From Actinomyces minihominis (GTDB lineage Bacteria; Actinomycetota; Actinomycetes; Actinomycetales; Actinomycetaceae): a stretch of 64,000 nucleotides of DNA. The number at the start of each line of letters is the position of its first letter. The first letter of the stretch is position 1. The position numbers and the translations under genes were made by a program. Below the pieces are notes generated by a model. That model ran no database searches. It was not told where the DNA came from and was given only the letters and a program-made list of their open reading frames with translations. Location: the NCBI RefSeq assembly GCF_900187855.1, contig NZ_FYEG01000008.1, positions 27,358 through 91,357 of the forward strand. The letters are read 5' to 3'. Shown here one piece after another: positions 42,130-51,550 of the stretch.

Positions 42130-43293
42130 TTAGTCCTCAATCTGGTTGTTTTCAACGTCTGGTTCGGGCCCGTCCTCGATCGTCCCCAGCACTTCGGCAA
42201 TCTTTGGCTCCCGGAAGTTCGGGCCCTTGAGAATCTTTCCGTCCTCCCGGCGCTTGACCGAGCCATCGGGCATGAGCTTGGAGAGATTAGAGGAATGGAC
42301 TTCCGCCAAGACTCGGTCGAGGTCGATCCCGGCTTCCAGTGCCATGCCATAGATGACATAGGTGAGGTCGGCGAGCGCATCAGCCGCCTCAACTACGTCT
42401 CGCACCCCCTCATCGGGAAGGTTCGCGAAAGTATCGGAAAGGATCTCCCCAGCTCGCGGCCCGTAGACGGCCTCGACCAACTCTGTGACCTCCTCTTCAA
42501 TGAGGGACATCCTCATTTGAAGACGGTCGAAGTCAAGTGTTGCTTCCTGGCCGTCCTCAACCCGATTAGGCATGCCATAAACCGCGTGGAACTCAGCCAC
42601 CAGGTCACCGGGGCGATCCCCCGGAAGAACTTCAGCGGGGGGAACTGCGGGGAACCCTGCCATGTCGATATCTCCAACCAGTCGATTCCAGTCAGACTTC
42701 ACAATGGCAGACTGCCACTGGCTGACGATGTGCCCTTTCTTGTCCTCAACCCGCCTGACACCTTCGGGGATAAAGCCACAGTTGCGCGCGATACGCCGGG
42801 AGGCTTCGTTACCGACCTCGGCAATATGCAGGACACGCGCCACCCCCAGTTGCTCAAACGCAGCGCGAAGAACCAGGCGGCAGGCCTCGGTCATGTACCC
42901 GTTACCCTCGGAATCACCGTGTATCCAGAAGCCGACCTCCCGGTCAGTCCCCGAGATTCGCAGGTCAATCACACCGGCGAGCTGACCTTTGGAACCGTCG
43001 TCCTGAACGGGGTAGATCCCCCAGACGGGTTGACCCGACGCCCAGGAACTAGGCACAAAGGTGCCCGTAAACTCGGCGGCCATCTCCTCGGTGTAACGCC
43101 CTGCCGCCCAGGGCAACCAGCGCTTAAATCGTTCGGACTGAGCGGCGGTGTAAACGCGCTCTGTGTCCGCGGGAAGGACGGGGGCGAGCACGAGGCGTTC
43201 CGAGAGGAGCACAACCAGATGCGCCAACTCCGCGGGTATCTGCACCCCTTCATACTCGGTTGGCAGCTGGTTCTGCGCAGACATCTGGTTCAC
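42130..43293 (-). CDS. Fusion of GNAT acetyltransferase and MazG/PRA-PH-like pyrophosphohydrolase
   Basis: A 387-residue two-domain protein. Residues about 25-215 form a RimJ/RimL-like GNAT domain (VGFWIHGDSEGNGYMTEAC, HIAEVGNEASRRIARNCGF). Residues about 225-370 form an all-alpha NTP-pyrophosphohydrolase domain of the MazG/HisE-like group, with metal-binding acidic helices RMSLIEEEVTELVEAV and VVEAADALADLTYVIYG, ending with SNLSKLMPDGSVKRREDGK. Such enzymes clean modified or excess nucleotides. The GTG start has GGAG 5 bp upstream. The GNAT part is a clear paralogue of the gene at 44.3-44.9 kb. It is followed by the M3 peptidase gene. Confidence 0.85.
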   Translation of the reverse strand: MNQMSAQNQLPTEYEGVQIPAELAHLVVLLSERLVLAPVLPADTERVYTAAQSERFKRWLPWAAGRYTEEMAAEFTGTFVPSSWASGQPVWGIYPVQDDGSKGQLAGVIDLRISGTDREVGFWIHGDSEGNGYMTEACRLVLRAAFEQLGVARVLHIAEVGNEASRRIARNCGFIPEGVRRVEDKKGHIVSQWQSAIVKSDWNRLVGDIDMAGFPAVPPAEVLPGDRPGDLVAEFHAVYGMPNRVEDGQEATLDFDRLQMRMSLIEEEVTELVEAVYGPRAGEILSDTFANLPDEGVRDVVEAADALADLTYVIYGMALEAGIDLDRVLAEVHSSNLSKLMPDGSVKRREDGKILKGPNFREPKIAEVLGTIEDGPEPDVENNQIED

Positions 43294-43376
43294 TTTGGCT
43301 CCAAAACATTGCGGTCGGTATCTTGCCGAAGCCTAACAAGTTTGGGAGCGAACCCAGTCATACCTAACGGGTTGCT

Positions 43377-43565
43377 CTAGGACATAGCCCAGACGATCGC
43401 CACCGCCACAATGACAACGATGATTAGTCCAACAGCAGTCCAGCGCCAGTTCCGTGGGTCGGTAGGAAAACTGGGGTCCCGGCTCGGAGGGGTAGCTTCC
43501 TCTGCCTTCTGCTCCATCTTTTCCCCAAAACTGACCTCATCATCACGGGGCTCATGCGTTTCCAT
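43377..43565 (-). CDS. Small single-span membrane protein
   Basis: A 62-residue protein with an acidic soluble N-terminus (METHEPRDDEVSFGEKMEQ) and one C-terminal membrane helix (WTAVGLIIVVIVAVAIVWAMS). The ATG at 43565 follows GGGAGGAAGC. Function unknown. Confidence 0.6.
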   Translation of the reverse strand: METHEPRDDEVSFGEKMEQKAEEATPPSRDPSFPTDPRNWRWTAVGLIIVVIVAVAIVWAMS

Positions 43566-43668
43566 GCTTCCTCCCAGCTCTTCGGTGAGGCAGCGTTCTG
43601 GCTGGAATGGTACTGCTGAAACAGATCGCTGCATGTCATGCCATTAAAGCACCGAAGGTGATGGGTGA

Positions 43669-44034
43669 CACAGCCCCTCACCCCGGGGGAGCCTCGGTAC
43701 GCTTCGCGGGAAGAAGTTACCCACTCCGGTTGGTCACGAAGCCTTCGCGGAGGAGTTTGCGAAGTACAAGCAGGGCAAAGGTTCCGTGCAGTTTCCACTG
43801 GCAGATCCACTTCCGGAAGCTCTCATTCGTCGTGTGATCACGCAGCGGGTGAAGACAGTTGCCTACGGACTACCAAAGATAGGTACCCCGGCCACAGCCG
43901 CACTCAAAACTGCGGGGGTGACCAGGCGGAGCCAACTTGGTAACTACACCGAACAGGACCTGCTCGCCCTTCATGGGTTCGGACCCAAGGCACTGCGGAT
44001 CCTTCGTGAAGCCGGCGTCCACCTGGAACCCTAG
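43669..44034 (+). pseudogene. N-terminally truncated DUF1801/helix-hairpin-helix protein
   Basis: The reading from about 43,700 to 44,034 gives PTPVGHEAFAEEFAKYKQGK, SVQFPLADPLPEALIRRVI and then a helix-hairpin-helix tail (LPKIGTPATAALKTAG, LLALHGFGPKALRILREAG). This matches the C-terminal half of YdhG-like DUF1801 proteins with an RNA-polymerase-alpha-CTD-like HhH. The N-terminal half (about 60-70 residues) is missing: a TGA at 43,666 closes the frame and no start precedes the conserved core. An internal GTG (43786) falls within the conserved motif, so it is unlikely to be a true start. Confidence 0.6.
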
Positions 44035-44071
44035 GGTGTTGAGGTACTGCACCGGAAGGCTGCGGAAATGA

Positions 44072-44108
44072 AAATGTCGGGACATCCATCAAGAATGTCC
44101 CGACATTT
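44072..44108 (-). terminator. Perfect 14-bp hairpin terminator after tRNA-Leu(GAG)
   Basis: Arms AAATGTCGGGACAT and ATGTCCCGACATTT pair perfectly around a 9-nt loop. On the minus strand TTTTCATTT follows, fitting termination of the tRNA transcript; it could work in both directions. Confidence 0.85.
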
Positions 44109-44115
44109 CACACTG

Positions 44116-44200
44116 TGCGCGGAGGGGGACTTGAACCCCCACCCTCTATACGAGGACTAGCACCTCAAGCTAGCGCGTCTACCTATTCCGCCACCCGCGC
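44116..44200 (-). tRNA. tRNA-Leu (anticodon GAG)
   Basis: An 85-nt class II tRNA on the minus strand. Acceptor GCGCGGG pairs with TCCGCGC, the anticodon stem CTAGC/GCTAG encloses TTGAGGT (anticodon GAG, reading CUC), a long variable arm (TCCTCGTATAGAGGG region) follows, and the T arm is GGGGG-TTCAAGT-CCCCC. No CCA is encoded. Confidence 0.93.
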
Positions 44201-44327
44201 AGTGTTGCTACCTTTTGACCTTGGCCTCTTGGAGCGGTTCTAAGTTAACACGACGGACGCGAGAATGGCCAACCAGAAGGGCTTGAAAAGAGGTGGCATG
44301 AGTCACCGCGTCAGGTTTCACCGCAAG

Positions 44328-44885
44328 TTAGCCGTTCTGGGCCCAGGACTGCCGGGCCCATTCCGACCTCAGCAGTGAGTGTTGCCACTGACGTTCCACA
44401 CCGTGTTCACCGACTGGTTTACGACGGACACCTTCGGGGGCAAAACCGAGAAGGCGTGCCACCTTCCGAGACTGGTGGTTCCCCACCCGCGCGAAGTGCA
44501 TGATTCGCAGCGCTCCGAGGGTGTTAAATGCAAAGTTAATTGCCAGGTGGTTCGCTAACTGCATCAGACCTCGACCACGGTGGTCCGCCCTCATCCAGTA
44601 CCCAATTTCCCAGGCGCCCGCCCCGCGATCTCTAAGGTCCAGTACTCCTATGAGGTCCCCTGGCGAACCTTCGAGACAGATCGCCCAGACTGGCAGATTT
44701 TGCGCCCAGCTCTTCTCGGCAAACTCACTGAGAAATCGCCCGGCCGAATCACGGGTGTAACCCCCGCTGCGCCAGGGCAGCCACCTCAAGAAAAGGGGGT
44801 CATCACACGCCGCCCTAATCTGCTTGAGGTCGGCGATGCCTAGGGGGCGCAGCAGAAGCCCCCTGCCCCGAAGTAATTCTTTCAT
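44328..44885 (-). CDS. RimJ/RimL-like GNAT acetyltransferase
   Basis: A 185-residue single-domain GNAT protein. It starts ELLRGRGLLLRPLGIADL; the acetyl-CoA-binding region is WMRADHRGRGLMQLANHLA and HFARVGNHQSRKVARLLGFAPEGVRR. It is closely related to the GNAT half of the fusion protein at 42.1-43.3 kb (shared patterns LPVWAI/QPVWGI, VGNxxSRxxAR and GFxPEGVRR). The substrate, possibly a protein N-terminus or amino sugar, is unknown. Confidence 0.9.
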   Translation of the reverse strand: MKELLRGRGLLLRPLGIADLKQIRAACDDPLFLRWLPWRSGGYTRDSAGRFLSEFAEKSWAQNLPVWAICLEGSPGDLIGVLDLRDRGAGAWEIGYWMRADHRGRGLMQLANHLAINFAFNTLGALRIMHFARVGNHQSRKVARLLGFAPEGVRRKPVGEHGVERQWQHSLLRSEWARQSWAQNG

Positions 44886-45003
44886 CGGGTCCAGTCTGGC
44901 AGTTTTGCCCGGGTGTCGAGACCAGGTTCCACCAGATCGAAACAGCGCGGGTCGCTGTGACCAACCTCAGTATCAGCAGGTGGGCGCCAAAGGATGCTCT
45001 ATG

Positions 45004-45027
45004 TGCATAGTCGCATAATATTCATGA
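45004..45027 (+). promoter_or_regulatory. Candidate ARG box/promoter upstream of argC
   Basis: The stretch TGCATAGTCGCATAATATTC holds AT-rich half-sites (GCATA, TATTCAT) resembling ArgR operators, overlapping a CATAAT -10-like hexamer (45014-45019), about 60 bp before the argC start. The match to an ARG box is partial. Confidence 0.35.
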
Positions 45028-45079
45028 GGTCGGAACCTACTGAGTTACGGATGCCGACACAACTATGAGGAGGAACCCC

Positions 45080-46138
45080 TTGACGCTAACTGCCGCTGTC
45101 GCCGGGGCATCTGGCTATGCCGGAGGTGAGGTTTTACGCTTCCTTTCCGGTCACCCTGATTTTTCAGTCGGGGCTGTCACAGCACATTCAAACGTCGGAG
45201 AGTCGGTTGGAACAATTCAACCTCACCTGCGCTCCCTTGCTGACAGAACTTTCGTCGAGACGAGTGCAGGCAACCTGGCGGGCCACGACGTCGTTTTCCT
45301 CGCCCTCCCCCACGGCCACTCGGGCGCTCTTGCAGATGAGATCGCGGCTCTCTCGCCCGAGACCCTCCTGGTCGACTGCGGAGCCGATCATCGGCTTCAT
45401 TCCGCAAGCGCATGGGAGAGCTTCTACGGTGGCGAGTTCCACGCACCTTGGAGCTACGGGGTTCCCGAGCTGCTCGTCAACGGGAAGAAGCAACGTGAGA
45501 ACCTTCGTTCCACCAAACGCATCGCCGCTCCAGGATGTAATGCATCGACTGTGGCCCTAGCACTCGCACCCGGTGTCACCTCCGGTCTCATCGAGTCCCG
45601 TGACATCGTCGCCTCCCTGGCAGTGGGGCCCTCAGGTGCCGGTAAGGCACTGCGTACAAGTCTCTTGGCCTCAGAGATTATGGGCTCGGCCAGCCCGTAT
45701 GCGGTTGGTGGTGTTCACCGGCATGTTCCAGAGATCGAACAGGCACTCAGTGAGACAAGTGCTTCCCTTCCCCACGTGAGGGTGTCGTTCACGCCCGCTC
45801 TCGTCCCCATGTCTCGGGGGATCCTGGCCATCTGCACCGCCCCGATCAAGGCGGGTGTTACCGGGGAGCAGCTGCGCGCGGCATGGGTCGGTGCGTACGA
45901 GGACGAGCAGTTCGTTGAGGTTCTTCCTGCCGGTCAGCACCCTTCGACCGGATCGACGTTGGGGGCGAACACCCTGTTGATGAGCGTGACCCTGGATGAG
46001 CGGGCCGGAAAGGTTGTGGTGGTGGCCGCCCTCGATAACCTCGCCAAGGGTACGGCGGGAGCCGCCATTCAGTCCGCCAACATTGCCCTGGGCCTTTCCG
46101 AGGACGCAGGCCTCACCGTGAATGGAGTTGCACCATGA
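45080..46138 (+). CDS. argC: N-acetyl-gamma-glutamyl-phosphate reductase
   Basis: ArgC reduces N-acetylglutamyl phosphate to the semialdehyde in arginine synthesis. The N-terminal NADP fold has [22 protein letters not shown]; the catalytic Cys is in [15 protein letters not shown], and [19 protein letters not shown] and [12 protein letters not shown] are conserved. The start is taken as TTG at 45080, because GGAGG sits 6 bp upstream; an in-frame ATG at 45065 would overlap that site. This gives 352 residues. It overlaps argJ by 4 bp. Confidence 0.95.
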   Translation: MTLTAAVAGASGYAGGEVLRFLSGHPDFSVGAVTAHSNVGESVGTIQPHLRSLADRTFVETSAGNLAGHDVVFLALPHGHSGALADEIAALSPETLLVDCGADHRLHSASAWESFYGGEFHAPWSYGVPELLVNGKKQRENLRSTKRIAAPGCNASTVALALAPGVTSGLIESRDIVASLAVGPSGAGKALRTSLLASEIMGSASPYAVGGVHRHVPEIEQALSETSASLPHVRVSFTPALVPMSRGILAICTAPIKAGVTGEQLRAAWVGAYEDEQFVEVLPAGQHPSTGSTLGANTLLMSVTLDERAGKVVVVAALDNLAKGTAGAAIQSANIALGLSEDAGLTVNGVAP

Positions 46139-47301
46139 CCGTTACTTTTCCCGGTGGCTTTCGCGCCGCCGGCCTTGCTGTTGGCTTGAAGTCTTCTGGC
46201 GCCAACGACCTTGCCATCGTCATCAATGACGGTCCGGAACAGTCGGGAGCCGCTGTTTACACGTCAAACCGAGCCCAGGCTAACCCCATTCGCTGGTCAC
46301 GTCAGGCACTCGATGCTTCCGGGGGTCAGGTGGCGGCTATCGTCTTGAACTCCGGCGGGGCGAACTGCTTCACGGGTACCTACGGTTATGAGACCACCGT
46401 CTTGACGGCTCAGGGTGTCGCAGATCTACTCGAGGTCGATCCATCTGCGGTTCAGGTTTGCTCGACCGGCCTGATTGGTGAGGGTGGCCCGGATTTTCGC
46501 GGGCCCATTCTTTCGGCTCTGTCAGACCTTGTTGCCCAGGCTTCGGTTGAAGGTGGCGTTCCTGCCAGTGAAGCAATCCTCACCACTGACACCCACGCGA
46601 AAACAGCCACCTACAGCTCGGAGTCCGGCTGGTCGATTGGGGGAATGGCAAAGGGGGCCGGAATGCTGGCTCCCGGTTTGGCGACCATGCTGGTGGTCCT
46701 CACCACCGACGCCGTCCTCGACTCTTCCGAGTGTGATGATGTCTTGCGTCAAGCGACTTCGACTAGTTTCGACCGCCTTGATTCTGATGGCTGCATGTCC
46801 ACTAATGACCAGGTGACGCTGCTGGCTTCGGGAGCGTCAGGGGTTGTCCCTGAACCTCACGAGTTTGCCAGCGCACTGCAGGCCGTCTGTCTCAATCTTG
46901 CAATGCAGCTGCTCTCAGATGCAGAGGGCGCCTCCCACGACATTGCTATTGCCGTGACTGGGGCAGGCAGCGTTGAAGATGCCCTCGAGGTCGGTCGTTC
47001 GGTTGCCCGCAACAACCTCTTCAAGGCGGCTATCTTCGGGAATGACCCCAACTGGGGACGTGTCCTCGCTGCCATCGGCACGACGGGCGCCCAGTTCGAT
47101 CCGGACGACGTGGATGTCTCGATGAACGGGGTGCGTGTCTGCTCAAAGGGCGGCCCCGATCAGTCCCGCGACCTGGTTGACCTCAGCCCCCGGGCTGTCG
47201 ACCTCAGAATCAACCTTCATGTTGGCGAGTCGACAGCCACCATTTGGACCAACGACCTCACCCACGACTACGTCCACGAGAACAGCGCATACTCCTCATG
47301 A
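46135..47301 (+). CDS. argJ: Bifunctional glutamate N-acetyltransferase/ornithine acetyltransferase
   Basis: ArgJ recycles the acetyl group from N-acetylornithine to glutamate. The 388-residue precursor self-cleaves at a conserved Thr; the motif [21 protein letters not shown] contains this ATML site. [12 protein letters not shown], an oxyanion-hole region, and [14 protein letters not shown] are intact. It overlaps argC (4 bp) and argB (4 bp), consistent with a coupled operon. Confidence 0.96.
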   Translation: MTVTFPGGFRAAGLAVGLKSSGANDLAIVINDGPEQSGAAVYTSNRAQANPIRWSRQALDASGGQVAAIVLNSGGANCFTGTYGYETTVLTAQGVADLLEVDPSAVQVCSTGLIGEGGPDFRGPILSALSDLVAQASVEGGVPASEAILTTDTHAKTATYSSESGWSIGGMAKGAGMLAPGLATMLVVLTTDAVLDSSECDDVLRQATSTSFDRLDSDGCMSTNDQVTLLASGASGVVPEPHEFASALQAVCLNLAMQLLSDAEGASHDIAIAVTGAGSVEDALEVGRSVARNNLFKAAIFGNDPNWGRVLAAIGTTGAQFDPDDVDVSMNGVRVCSKGGPDQSRDLVDLSPRAVDLRINLHVGESTATIWTNDLTHDYVHENSAYSS

Positions 47302-48209
47302 ACTCCATTAAGTACCGCTTCCAGGCCCCGGAAGAAGCCCGCCGTTTCGCCAACACCCTTGTTCAGGCGCTGCCCTGGATGAAGAAACACAGCGGAAAAA
47401 TCATCGTCATCAAGTTCGGCGGGAACGCCATGGTGAATGAGGAGCTGCAGCAGGCTTTCGCCGAAGATATTGCCTTCCTCCACTATGTCGGCGTGCACCC
47501 GGTTGTCGTCCACGGTGGTGGCCCACAGATCTCAGAGATGCTTCAGCGCCTCGGGGTTGAGTCTGAGTTCAAGGCCGGCTTTCGGGTCACGTCCTCGGAG
47601 GCTATGAATGTTGTCCGTATGGTCCTGCAGGGTCAGGTCAACCCAGAGATAGTCGCACTCATCAATGAGCACGGCCCGATGGCCATGGGACTAAGCGGTG
47701 AGGATGCTGCTATTTTCTCAGCGGAAAAGATGACGGTTGAGGTCGAAGGGCAGACCATCGACCTCGGTCAGGTGGGCGAGGTCGTCGAGGTGCATCCTGA
47801 GACAGTTCTCGATCAGCTTGAGGCCGGTCGAGTTCCAGTTATCTCTTCTATTGCTCCCGAGCGAGGTAATGCCGGGACCGCCCTCAACGTCAATGCTGAC
47901 CTGGCAGCCGCCGCACTAGCCGTGGCTCTCGGGGCAGAAAAGCTGGTTCTACTTACCGATGTTGCGGGCCTCTACTCGGACTGGCCCAACCAGGATTCAC
48001 TTGTGGCGCAGATTGAAGTTGCCGAGTTGGCGCGCCTTCTCGACTCGTTGGAGTCGGGAATGATCCCGAAGATGCGGGCGTGCCTGGAAGCCGTCGAGGG
48101 CGGAGTCCCAACTGCCACTGTGATTGACGGTCGCGTGCCCCATTCGGTGCTTGTCGAGCTGTTCACGGATCAGGGAATCGGAACCGAAGTGAGGGCGCAC
48201 AGTGAGTAG
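47298..48209 (+). CDS. argB: Acetylglutamate kinase
   Basis: ArgB phosphorylates N-acetylglutamate, the usual target of arginine feedback. The 303-residue amino-acid-kinase fold has [53 protein letters not shown] and [17 protein letters not shown]. The N-terminal helix preceding the kinase core is typical of arginine-sensitive hexameric enzymes. The ATG at 47298 forms ATGA with the argJ stop; the end overlaps argD by 8 bp. Confidence 0.96.
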   Translation: MNSIKYRFQAPEEARRFANTLVQALPWMKKHSGKIIVIKFGGNAMVNEELQQAFAEDIAFLHYVGVHPVVVHGGGPQISEMLQRLGVESEFKAGFRVTSSEAMNVVRMVLQGQVNPEIVALINEHGPMAMGLSGEDAAIFSAEKMTVEVEGQTIDLGQVGEVVEVHPETVLDQLEAGRVPVISSIAPERGNAGTALNVNADLAAAALAVALGAEKLVLLTDVAGLYSDWPNQDSLVAQIEVAELARLLDSLESGMIPKMRACLEAVEGGVPTATVIDGRVPHSVLVELFTDQGIGTEVRAHSE

Positions 48210-49377
48210 TCAGGGTCGTGCAGCACAGGTGTTGATGAACAGCTACGGCGAGCCGCAAGCTGAGCTGGTACGCGGCGAAGGTTGCCATGTGTGGGACAGC
48301 AGCGGAAAACGCTACCTGGATTTCCTGGCCGGCATTGCCGTCAACGCGCTGGGTCACGCTCATCCTGCCTTCGTCACCGCCATCTCCGAGCAGGCTGCGA
48401 CACTGGCTCACATTTCTAACTTCTTCGTTTCACCACCCCAGTTGAAACTAGCGGAAACCCTCCTGGATATTTCCGGAGCCCGATCGAGCGGGCGAGTGTT
48501 CTTCACGAACTCGGGCGCCGAAGCCAACGAGGCCTCCCTCAAGCTAGCCCGACTCCACGGCACACCGCTGGGCAAGCACACGGTCATCGCCCTGGAAGGC
48601 AGTTTCCACGGACGAACTCTCGGTGCTCTGTCACTCACTTCCAACCCCCGGTACCGCGAGCCTTTCGAGCCACTCCCGGCCGGGGTGGCGCGGATCGAAC
48701 CCACCATCGAAGCACTCGAGGCCGCTCTTGATGAGGACGTTGCTGCACTTTTTCTTGAGCCCATCCAGGGTGAAGCCGGAGTGGTTCCGCTCAGTCATGA
48801 GTTCCTGAGGCGCGCTCGGGAGCTTACCTCCCAGGTTGGCGCTCTCCTGGTGGTTGATGAGGTTCAGACCGGCATCGCAAGAACCGGATCGTGGTTTGGA
48901 TTTCAGGACTCTGGGATCACCCCGGACATCATCACCGTTGCTAAAGGCCTTGGCGGTGGGTTCCCGATTGGGGCGTGCATTGCCTACGGCGAAGCTGCCG
49001 CCCTTTTCTACCCCGGGGCTCACGGCACAACTTTTGGGGGGAACCCGCTCGGTTGCCACGTCTCCCAGGCCGTCCTCGACACCATTGTCGAGCTGGACCT
49101 GGCGAGCAATGCTTTACTTCGCGGTGAGCAGATAGCCGCGGCGGTTCTTGCCCTCGATGAACCCCTGGTGAAAGGTGTCCGAGGACGGGGCCTGCTGTTG
49201 GGCATTGAGCTGGCGAAGGATGTTGCTCCGGAGGTCGCCGCTGCGGCGCGCGCTGCCGGACTGATTGTGAACAGCCCCAACCCCAGGGTCATCCGCCTTG
49301 CCCCGCCGCTCACTGTCGGCGATGAGGAGGTCACGGAGTTTCTCACCTTATTTAGAAAAGCACTCAGGGACGTTTAA
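48202..49377 (+). CDS. argD: Acetylornithine aminotransferase
   Basis: ArgD is a class III PLP aminotransferase making N-acetylornithine. The 391-residue protein shows [55 protein letters not shown] and the PLP-lysine segment [16 protein letters not shown]. The GTG start overlaps the argB stop by 8 bp. It ends the operon in this window; argF, argR, argG and argH do not follow. Confidence 0.96.
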   Translation: MSSQGRAAQVLMNSYGEPQAELVRGEGCHVWDSSGKRYLDFLAGIAVNALGHAHPAFVTAISEQAATLAHISNFFVSPPQLKLAETLLDISGARSSGRVFFTNSGAEANEASLKLARLHGTPLGKHTVIALEGSFHGRTLGALSLTSNPRYREPFEPLPAGVARIEPTIEALEAALDEDVAALFLEPIQGEAGVVPLSHEFLRRARELTSQVGALLVVDEVQTGIARTGSWFGFQDSGITPDIITVAKGLGGGFPIGACIAYGEAAALFYPGAHGTTFGGNPLGCHVSQAVLDTIVELDLASNALLRGEQIAAAVLALDEPLVKGVRGRGLLLGIELAKDVAPEVAAAARAAGLIVNSPNPRVIRLAPPLTVGDEEVTEFLTLFRKALRDV

Positions 49378-49681
49378 CCGCCTTCATGGGGGACCTAGAG
49401 AACGACACTCCCGGGGACTTTAGGCCGCCTTGAAGGGACCTTACTCACACACCCTGAGGCCTTGGGCCTAGCCCCCGCGGCTTCTGAAATCCTGCAAGAA
49501 CGTTGAAATCTCGGGGATTTTGGCCGGAGGCCAGTCGACCCTTGGTAACAGTTTGGTGTCCTTTAGGACTTTTGGCTCGTAAAACACCTTTACCGTCTCG
49601 GCAAATTCTCTATTCTTTTACTGACCTAGTAATCAGCCATCGGCGCCAGCCGAGAAGCACCGTTTCCGTAAAGGGATAAAA
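49378..49681. other. 304-bp intergenic region after argD
   Basis: No gene is supported. It holds short GC-rich inverted repeats (for example AGGCC-TTG-GGCCT near 49,457) that may form a weak terminator, and an AT-rich stretch before 49,682 that probably carries the promoter of the next gene. Confidence 0.5.
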
Positions 49682-50173
49682 ATGTCGCAAGAGTCGACCA
49701 CCTCCACCAACCCCGGCGTGTACCGCACCGTCGTCGCATGGATCATGATCGTCGTTGGCGCTCTCATGATGATCGGCGGCGTTGTCGCCTGGTTCGCAGT
49801 CTCCGCAAACCTCCGTGTTGAGCACATGACCGTTCCGGATGATGCCTCAATGAGCCAGGGTGCAACCGTTGCAGGCCCGATCTCCGCCTGGGCTATGCAG
49901 GGAGTCATCCATAAGCATGCCCTCGGCGCAACCGATGGCCTCACCTACGCAGAGCTCGGTGACGCTGTCAACGAAGCCAAGGCTGAGTTCGGTGATGATT
50001 CACCTGAGGCTGCTCAGGCTCAGGGCATGCGCACCACCGCCATGAACGCTTCGTTCCTGCGTGCCTCCCTGTTCACCTCAATCCTTGCATTCGGTGTTTC
50101 GGCACTAGCAACCGGCACCGGCCTGATGGGTGTGCTTGGTGGCACCGTGCTGCTCCCCCGTCGCAAGAACTAG
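49682..50173 (+). CDS. Hypothetical membrane protein with two spans
   Basis: A 163-residue protein with a hydrophobic helix near the N-terminus (VVAWIMIVVGALMMIGGVVAW), an extracytoplasmic loop of about 85 residues, and a C-terminal helix (LFTSILAFGVSALATGTGLM) ending in RRKN. No catalytic motif is seen. The ATG has AAAGGGA upstream. Function unknown. Confidence 0.7.
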   Translation: MSQESTTSTNPGVYRTVVAWIMIVVGALMMIGGVVAWFAVSANLRVEHMTVPDDASMSQGATVAGPISAWAMQGVIHKHALGATDGLTYAELGDAVNEAKAEFGDDSPEAAQAQGMRTTAMNASFLRASLFTSILAFGVSALATGTGLMGVLGGTVLLPRRKN

Positions 50174-50283
50174 TTTCTGGTCTGCCGGTGACCTAACGGT
50201 CTCCGAGGGATAGCATTTGCCCGGTCGACTTTTGTCGGCCGGGCTTCTGCTTTAAGCCACTCGATTTCAGGGGGGAGGAGGAC

Positions 50284-51477
50284 ATGAAACGTCTCATTGC
50301 TGTCGACCTGGCGCGTTTCCTCGCCCTGGTCGGGATGATAGCCGCACACCTACTTCCCACTGCTCGTAGTGGCGGGTGGGTTGACTACCTGACCTCGGGT
50401 TTCCCATCAACCCTTTTCGCCGTGCTGGGTGGCTTCGGAGTTGTCTTCTCCACCAGGCGCTACCTTGCCGAGGGGCTCAAAGTACCCGCGATCGTGTCCG
50501 GCCTGGTACGCGGAGGTAGCGTTGCCCTGATCGGTGTCCTCATGGGCTTCCTACCAGACCACAACATCATCGTTATCCTCGTCTATTACGGGGTGGCGAT
50601 CATGGTGGCAACCCTGCTCGCCCTCGTCCCCCAGCTACCACTTCTTCTCCTCCTGCTAGGCGCTTCAATCCTGACACCGCTGGTCGCCTTTGAAGTCAAG
50701 ACTCGGACCACCCAGTCCATCGCGCACGGGATGCTTGACTTCACGACTGTGTCCAGCACGTTGACCACCCTTTTTCTGACGGGGACCTATCCGGTTCTTA
50801 CCTGGAGTATCTACCTCGGCCTCGGCATCCTGCTGGCTCGCGCCCTAATGACCTCTGTAAGTCCGGTTCGCTCAGCTCTGGTCTCCGGCCTGACTGGTGC
50901 CGCCGTGTGGGCACTGGCTGAGACCGTTAGCCGTTTTCGGGCCCACGCACTTTCACTCCAACTTGAGGCCGAAGGGTACGGGACGGCGACGGATATTGTC
51001 CGATCCCTCAACCAGAGTGCCTATGGCAGCCCGTTTTTCGGGGGGTGGGATGCCCTGCTTGTTGCCAGCCCCCACTCGGGTTCTACGGCTGACATCCTCA
51101 AGACCGGCGGTGCTGCAGTCCTGGTGATCTGTCTTCTGGTCGTTCTTTTCTCAAGAGCTACTACCACCCCCATACTCCTTCGCCCCCTCGCCAAGGTTGG
51201 CGCCACCCCCCTCACCTCGTACGTCCTCCACATCACGATGACTGCCTTCATAATTCTCTGGACCGGGCTTCCCCTAGACGCGTTGGGGTGGATGCGAACC
51301 TATGAGATCCTGGCGGTCTCCTTCTGGTGGCAGCTGGCTGTTCTGCTGCTCCTGGGGACCAGTTTGAGCATCTCAGGAAAGCGGGGCCCACTGGAGACCC
51401 TGGTTTCCTGGGCCGCCCGTTCTGCTGCCAGACAGGTCCCACCCACGCAACCCGAAGATGCTTCAACCAGGATTTGA
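50284..51477 (+). CDS. Multi-spanning membrane protein, HGSNAT/DUF418-like acyltransferase fold
   Basis: A 397-residue membrane protein with about ten hydrophobic segments. The N-terminus RLIAVDLARFLALVGMIAAHLL and the later YVLHITMTAFIILW are typical of the HGSNAT/DUF1624-DUF418 membrane acyltransferase group, whose bacterial substrates are mostly unknown. A strong GGGGAGGAGG site precedes the ATG. It follows the two-span membrane protein by 110 bp. Confidence 0.75.
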   Translation: MKRLIAVDLARFLALVGMIAAHLLPTARSGGWVDYLTSGFPSTLFAVLGGFGVVFSTRRYLAEGLKVPAIVSGLVRGGSVALIGVLMGFLPDHNIIVILVYYGVAIMVATLLALVPQLPLLLLLLGASILTPLVAFEVKTRTTQSIAHGMLDFTTVSSTLTTLFLTGTYPVLTWSIYLGLGILLARALMTSVSPVRSALVSGLTGAAVWALAETVSRFRAHALSLQLEAEGYGTATDIVRSLNQSAYGSPFFGGWDALLVASPHSGSTADILKTGGAAVLVICLLVVLFSRATTTPILLRPLAKVGATPLTSYVLHITMTAFIILWTGLPLDALGWMRTYEILAVSFWWQLAVLLLLGTSLSISGKRGPLETLVSWAARSAARQVPPTQPEDASTRI

Positions 51478-51550
51478 CCTGGACATTGCAGTTCGGTTTC
51501 AAGGCTGGTGAAGCCTACTTTTCGGGGTGACTTGGCCCTACCGTGAGCAC

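Noticed and set aside
42103..43380. Long open frame (425 codons) on the plus strand opposite the GNAT-MazG gene
   Set aside because: Antisense shadow of a clear two-domain protein; composition and lack of motifs argue against coding.
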